64,000 nucleotides of DNA from positions 62,001 to 126,000 of the forward strand of contig NZ_BBMP01000026.1 in NCBI RefSeq assembly GCF_000755245.1. Direction: 5' to 3'. Each line of letters starts with the position of its first letter. Positions within the stretch are counted from its first letter, which is position 1. Shown here piece by piece: positions 63,903 to 64,000 of the stretch. Position numbers and translations under genes: made by a program. The notes beneath the pieces are model-generated. The model did not search any database. It saw only the letters and a program-made list of their open reading frames with translations, and was not told the origin of the DNA. This DNA is from Halococcus sediminicola (lineage in GTDB: Archaea > Halobacteriota > Halobacteria > Halobacteriales > Halococcaceae).

Positions 63903-64000
63903 TCACCGGCGTTTCAAGCCGTCCCGAACGCCCCCGACCATCCGTGCGAGCCGCCGACGGATGCGCTGGCGCTGATAGACGCCCTCGCCGACGGCCCAGA
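63903..64000 (-). CDS. Partial gene, C-terminal end only, function not recognised
   Basis: Reading minus from the window edge to TGA (63903-63905) gives an open frame of ~31 codons: ...WAVGEGVYQRQRIRRRLARM then VGGVRDGLKRR. It is a basic, Arg-rich C-terminus. The gene starts outside the window. Too little is seen to name it. It lies upstream of the regulator gene on the same strand, which keeps its own TATA box. Confidence 0.45.
   Translation of the reverse strand, partial: WAVGEGVYQRQRIRRRLARMVGGVRDGLKRR

Overview
The window is a gene-dense stretch of chromosome from a haloarchaeon (class Halobacteria). The evidence is high GC, strongly acidic proteomes, many TATA boxes about 25-30 bp ahead of start codons (leaderless transcripts), archaeal information-processing genes (PriS, GINS, eIF1, L7Ae/S28e/L24e, archaeal GluRS, TmcA, CDC48-type AAA ATPases) and lipid enzymes (geranylgeranyl reductase). 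I saw no rRNA, tRNA, CRISPR array, insertion sequence or integrase. The genus cannot be fixed from what is visible.

Layout. 1-7.3 kb: AIM24-like protein (cut by the window edge), a luciferase-like oxidoreductase, UspA, a K+ channel with an RCK domain, and a tandem pair of large multi-membrane GT-C (TMTC-like) proteins. 7.3-9.6 kb: a leader with a palindromic motif, then priS and a GINS subunit overlapping by 4 nt. 9.6-14.3 kb: geranylgeranyl reductase, [2Fe-2S] ferredoxin, acyl-CoA synthetase, monothiol glutaredoxin, conserved hypothetical. 14.5-20.7 kb: Hsp20-like protein overlapping a CDC48 ATPase, then a structured intergenic repeat, then a SafE/P-type Cu ATPase pair resembling cytochrome-oxidase copper maturation genes. 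20.7-24.4 kb: M20 amidohydrolase, S10-like protein, Nudix hydrolase, a PD-(D/E)XK-like protein with Cas4-style cysteines, and a small conserved protein. 24.6-28.8 kb: MoxR, DUF58 and transglutaminase genes with overlapping starts and stops. 28.9-31.1 kb: eIF1, second copy of the structured repeat, gltX.

31.2-36.5 kb holds a Fix/ETF electron-transfer operon: zinc-type ferredoxin, EtfB, an EtfA with a triplicated N-terminal repeat, FixC fused to a FixX-like domain, and a small partner. 36.5-39.6 kb: diadenylate cyclase DacZ overlapping an APC transporter with UspA domains. 39.8-45.2 kb: GNAT with winged helix, small proteins, a tandem fluoride-channel pair, TmcA, two unknown membrane proteins. 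45.2-46.9 kb: L7Ae-S28e-L24e-Ndk operon with a structured leader. 47.0-59.4 kb: MFS transporter and an aromatic/acyl-CoA catabolism region: PaaK, a HTH_10 regulator divergent from paaABCD plus a separate PaaD zinc-ribbon cistron and an aldehyde dehydrogenase, then thiolase/DUF35, two SDRs and an acyl-CoA dehydrogenase. 59.5-64 kb: SOUL protein, small zinc-finger protein, a second CDC48-type ATPase, a small membrane protein, a wHTH/zinc-ribbon regulator, and the C-terminal end of one more gene.

The most interesting signals are: a family of hairpins with 11-nt TC-N7-TC loops, found as two intergenic copies with compensatory stem changes and also inside the etfA reading frame; the Fix locus itself; the c-di-AMP synthase overlapping an APC-UspA transporter; the Cas4-like cysteine layout of the 22.9-kb gene; and the paa region with a split PaaD and no PaaE.
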